From positions 171,675,001 to 171,739,000 of the forward strand of contig NC_091246.1 in assembly GCF_042477335.2 (NCBI RefSeq): a stretch of 64,000 bases of DNA, written 5' to 3'. Made by a program: the position numbers and the translations under genes. This DNA comes from Ovis canadensis. Lineage: Eukaryota > Chordata > Mammalia > Artiodactyla > Bovidae. This document shows, piece by piece, positions 62,190 to 64,000 of the stretch; position 1 is the first letter of the stretch, and the number at the start of each line of letters is the position of its first letter. The notes under the pieces were generated by a model. It saw nothing but the letters and a program-made list of their open reading frames with translations, ran no database searches and was not told where the DNA came from.

Positions 62190-63420
62190 CTGAAATAATT
62201 GTGGAAGTACAGATACTGGTTAGGATCACTATGAATTATTAGTGGAAAAGTGGGTCTCAGAAGTACGTTACATGTGAAATATTTTTCGTCACTTGAACAT
62301 GTGCCGTCCAGAGCTGGCCCTGTTCTAGCCGTCACAGGGAACAAACATTTCACATTCACAGATGCTCCCAATTTGGTGCGGTTTGGAGTGTAATTTAGAT
62401 CAAACGTCTCCATGTAAATGAGTCAGGGTTTCTTAATTAGGTGCCTCTAAAGCAAAACCTTGGACCACATCAGTAGGTGTGGGTGTGGTGCCCACAATAC
62501 TGGAATCTTTCCTATAGCCCAGACCAGGCTCCTAGTATCATTCAAATACAGCCTTTTTTTTTTTTTTTTGGTTGTTTTTCTCAGGCAGTAATAAATCTGC
62601 AGATGGCATAGACAGAAAGACGCTACTTCAGAAGAGCTGTCTAAAAAACACTGCCTCTTTGGCAAATGCCTTAAAGTAGGTCATTCTGCTGTGATTTAGC
62701 TTTTTTCTTTAGATTTGATTGCCAGCTTTTTGTTCCCATTACAAGTAGGGTGCATTCCAGTCCACAGACTTGTTCTTAATTTTTCCAACTGGTATTTGTT
62801 TACTAGGATTTGCAGATCTTCCTACGAAAATGGCCAATATCCTGTCACAGCGCTAATCATGCCCTTGACCGCAAAGCGAAATGGATCCTGGTGATAATCT
62901 GGTGATGCTGAAATATTAAATTCCTTAAACACCCAGTCTTTCCACAGCAAAACTGCATTGATTTATATGGGTAGGTTTGTTGAAATAATTGTCCCATCTT
63001 TTATACATGTGAAAAGAAGAGGTGACAGGATGTAAATGGAAAACTTTTACAAGCCGTATTGCTGTTTGTGTAGATATTCAGGTTAGCTGCTTTTATACTT
63101 GTCATTGTTTGTGTTCTTTATAGGGGGGAAAAAATCACTGGGTCCCATTTCCCTATCAAGGCTTCGGGATTTACATGCAGAACCCCCTGAAGCATTAATG
63201 AGTTACCTGCATAAATCCCCTAGCAATCGATGGGCACATAGGCCTTGTTTTGCTATATTAATTATTCCTCACAGAACCTTGACACTGACATTAAATGGCG
63301 CCTTAAAAAATCTTGATGAAGGTCTTAAGGTATCTTTTACTGTTCAAATATTAGCATTGCAAAATCTATGTCTAAGGCATTATTCATTTTGTGGTATCAC
63401 AGGGAAGGAGGGACTGAAAT
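62190..63420. other. Repeat-poor stretch, possible conserved non-coding element cluster
   Basis: Apart from a T-run near 62553-62569 I see no repeat. The right part (63140-63400) has 'agcattaatgagttacctgc', 'gctatattaattattcctc' and 'attaaatggcgcc', motif-rich text without a coding pattern. A 107-codon plus frame at 63099-63422 has no domain or splice context. Conservation is a guess from texture. Confidence 0.35.
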
Positions 63421-64000
63421 AAGGAGATGGACCAAAGGGTCCAGGAGGTGAACTTTCTGGTCTTAACTCTTTACTGCTTGGAGGCCAATTTTCTTAGGAC
63501 TGAGTTATAATTTTCAAATTGTGATAATGGTTAAAATAAATATTACGATCATAATGAATAAAAGAACTGAGTACGTTGTTTTCTCCAGATTGGTATTGAA
63601 TATGGTGTCTTCTCCACAGGCCAAGTTTTATCTTGGCAAATTGTTGGTGTTTTCAGGTGAATTCCAAAATGTCAGTTAAAAAGACACACAAAAAAAGGCC
63701 TCTAGAGAGGAAATGGAAATTATTGGCTAGGTATGTTGCAAGATGGCTTGGTAAATATGTACTTAACAGACTGGAAACATGGTTTTATGTGCCATTTTCC
63801 TTATTCCCCATATACTTCCCTTACTTAGAAGGCCTGGGCAGTATAAGGTTCTGATTAAGCAACTGCTCTGGTGAAAAACACATTATATTATTATGTGTGG
63901 ATTAGCAGTAATGAAACAACACAAAAATATTAAAATTACAATGGATATGACATTATTTTCCTTTGATAATTCACAAGGAACTTTCGAATTGTGACGCTTT

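Larger units (their letters stand above)
22001..64000 (-). other. ARHGAP15: Last intron(s) of the RhoGAP gene
   Basis: Everything to the right of the terminal exon should be intronic for the minus-strand gene. I looked for the upstream RhoGAP exons (arginine-finger block and the helix before IVARASKN) and found none. Either the intron exceeds 42 kb or a small exon was missed. The content is mostly SINE/LINE copies, microsatellites and AT-rich unique sequence, itemised separately. Stretches above 300 bases in which I see no defensible element include 26600-27700, 28361-30380, 30740-31375, 34300-36070, 37600-38750, 40835-42285, 42510-44770, 45080-47120, 47360-49230, 50240-51640, 55000-56500, 57180-59180 and 60960-62180. 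Confidence 0.65.

Noticed and set aside
63099..63422. 107-codon plus-strand frame in a repeat-free block
   Set aside because: No recognisable domain, no splice sites in the right places, and ordinary codon pattern. It is more likely non-coding.
1..64000. CRISPR arrays, phage or bacterial defence genes, integrons, plasmid origins
   Set aside because: The composition, splice sites and ruminant repeats show a mammalian nuclear genome; no such structure is present.

Overview
The window is nuclear DNA from a ruminant (cow, sheep, goat or a close relative). It is AT-rich and has almost no coding sequence. It carries repeat families confined to, or typical of, ruminants: many tRNA-Glu-headed Bov-tA SINEs, Bov-A2 dimers with CAG/CTG tails, BovB LINE fragments and CHR-type SINEs. 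These lie among older mammalian L2, MIR, L1, MaLR and hAT-Charlie copies. There is no prokaryotic-type operon, CRISPR array or complete viral genome.

One real gene is supported. On the minus strand, 21829-22000 is the last coding exon of a RhoGAP-domain protein, most likely ARHGAP15. It has a strong splice acceptor just upstream (plus-strand 22001-22025), an in-frame TGA at 21829-21831, and an AATAAA poly(A) signal at 21658-21663. The gene therefore runs right to left. Positions 22001-64000 would be its last intron, or last introns if I missed a small exon. Positions 1 to about 21640 lie beyond its 3' end. I found no other exon I could defend.

Layout. 1-21640 (3' flank): a long L2 copy (about 640-2540) split by a Bov-tA dimer, then MIR, L1 and Bov-tA copies, a second L2 (7845-8470), two candidate solo LTRs (about 10880-11228 plus, about 12919-13490 minus), a CHR SINE (16812) and a third L2 (18695-19510). 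21640-22000: 3' UTR and terminal exon, with a dense CpG cluster. 22001-64000 (intron): a broken BovB ORF fragment facing an inverted BovB copy (22440-23428), a MIR split by a BovB-type insertion (24180), another BovB (27742), a MER20 next to a MER5-like element (31944-32400), L1 3' ends (25150, 33140, 36084, 39850, 57005), three Bov-A2 dimers (37302, 40543, 49503), a SINE split by a 255-bp copy of nearby DNA (52811-53275), an MLT1-type LTR (60519-60955) and several repeat-free stretches that look like conserved non-coding DNA.

I found no convincing new biological system. The most unusual structures are two overlapping perfect 20-bp palindromes (39383-39420), a 255-bp duplication placed inside a SINE (52923-53177), a roughly 80-bp direct repeat flanking a SINE inside an L2 (924-1382), and two perfect short hairpins (21367-21390 and 49238-49269). 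Repeat family names come from recalled consensus sequences. No database search was run.
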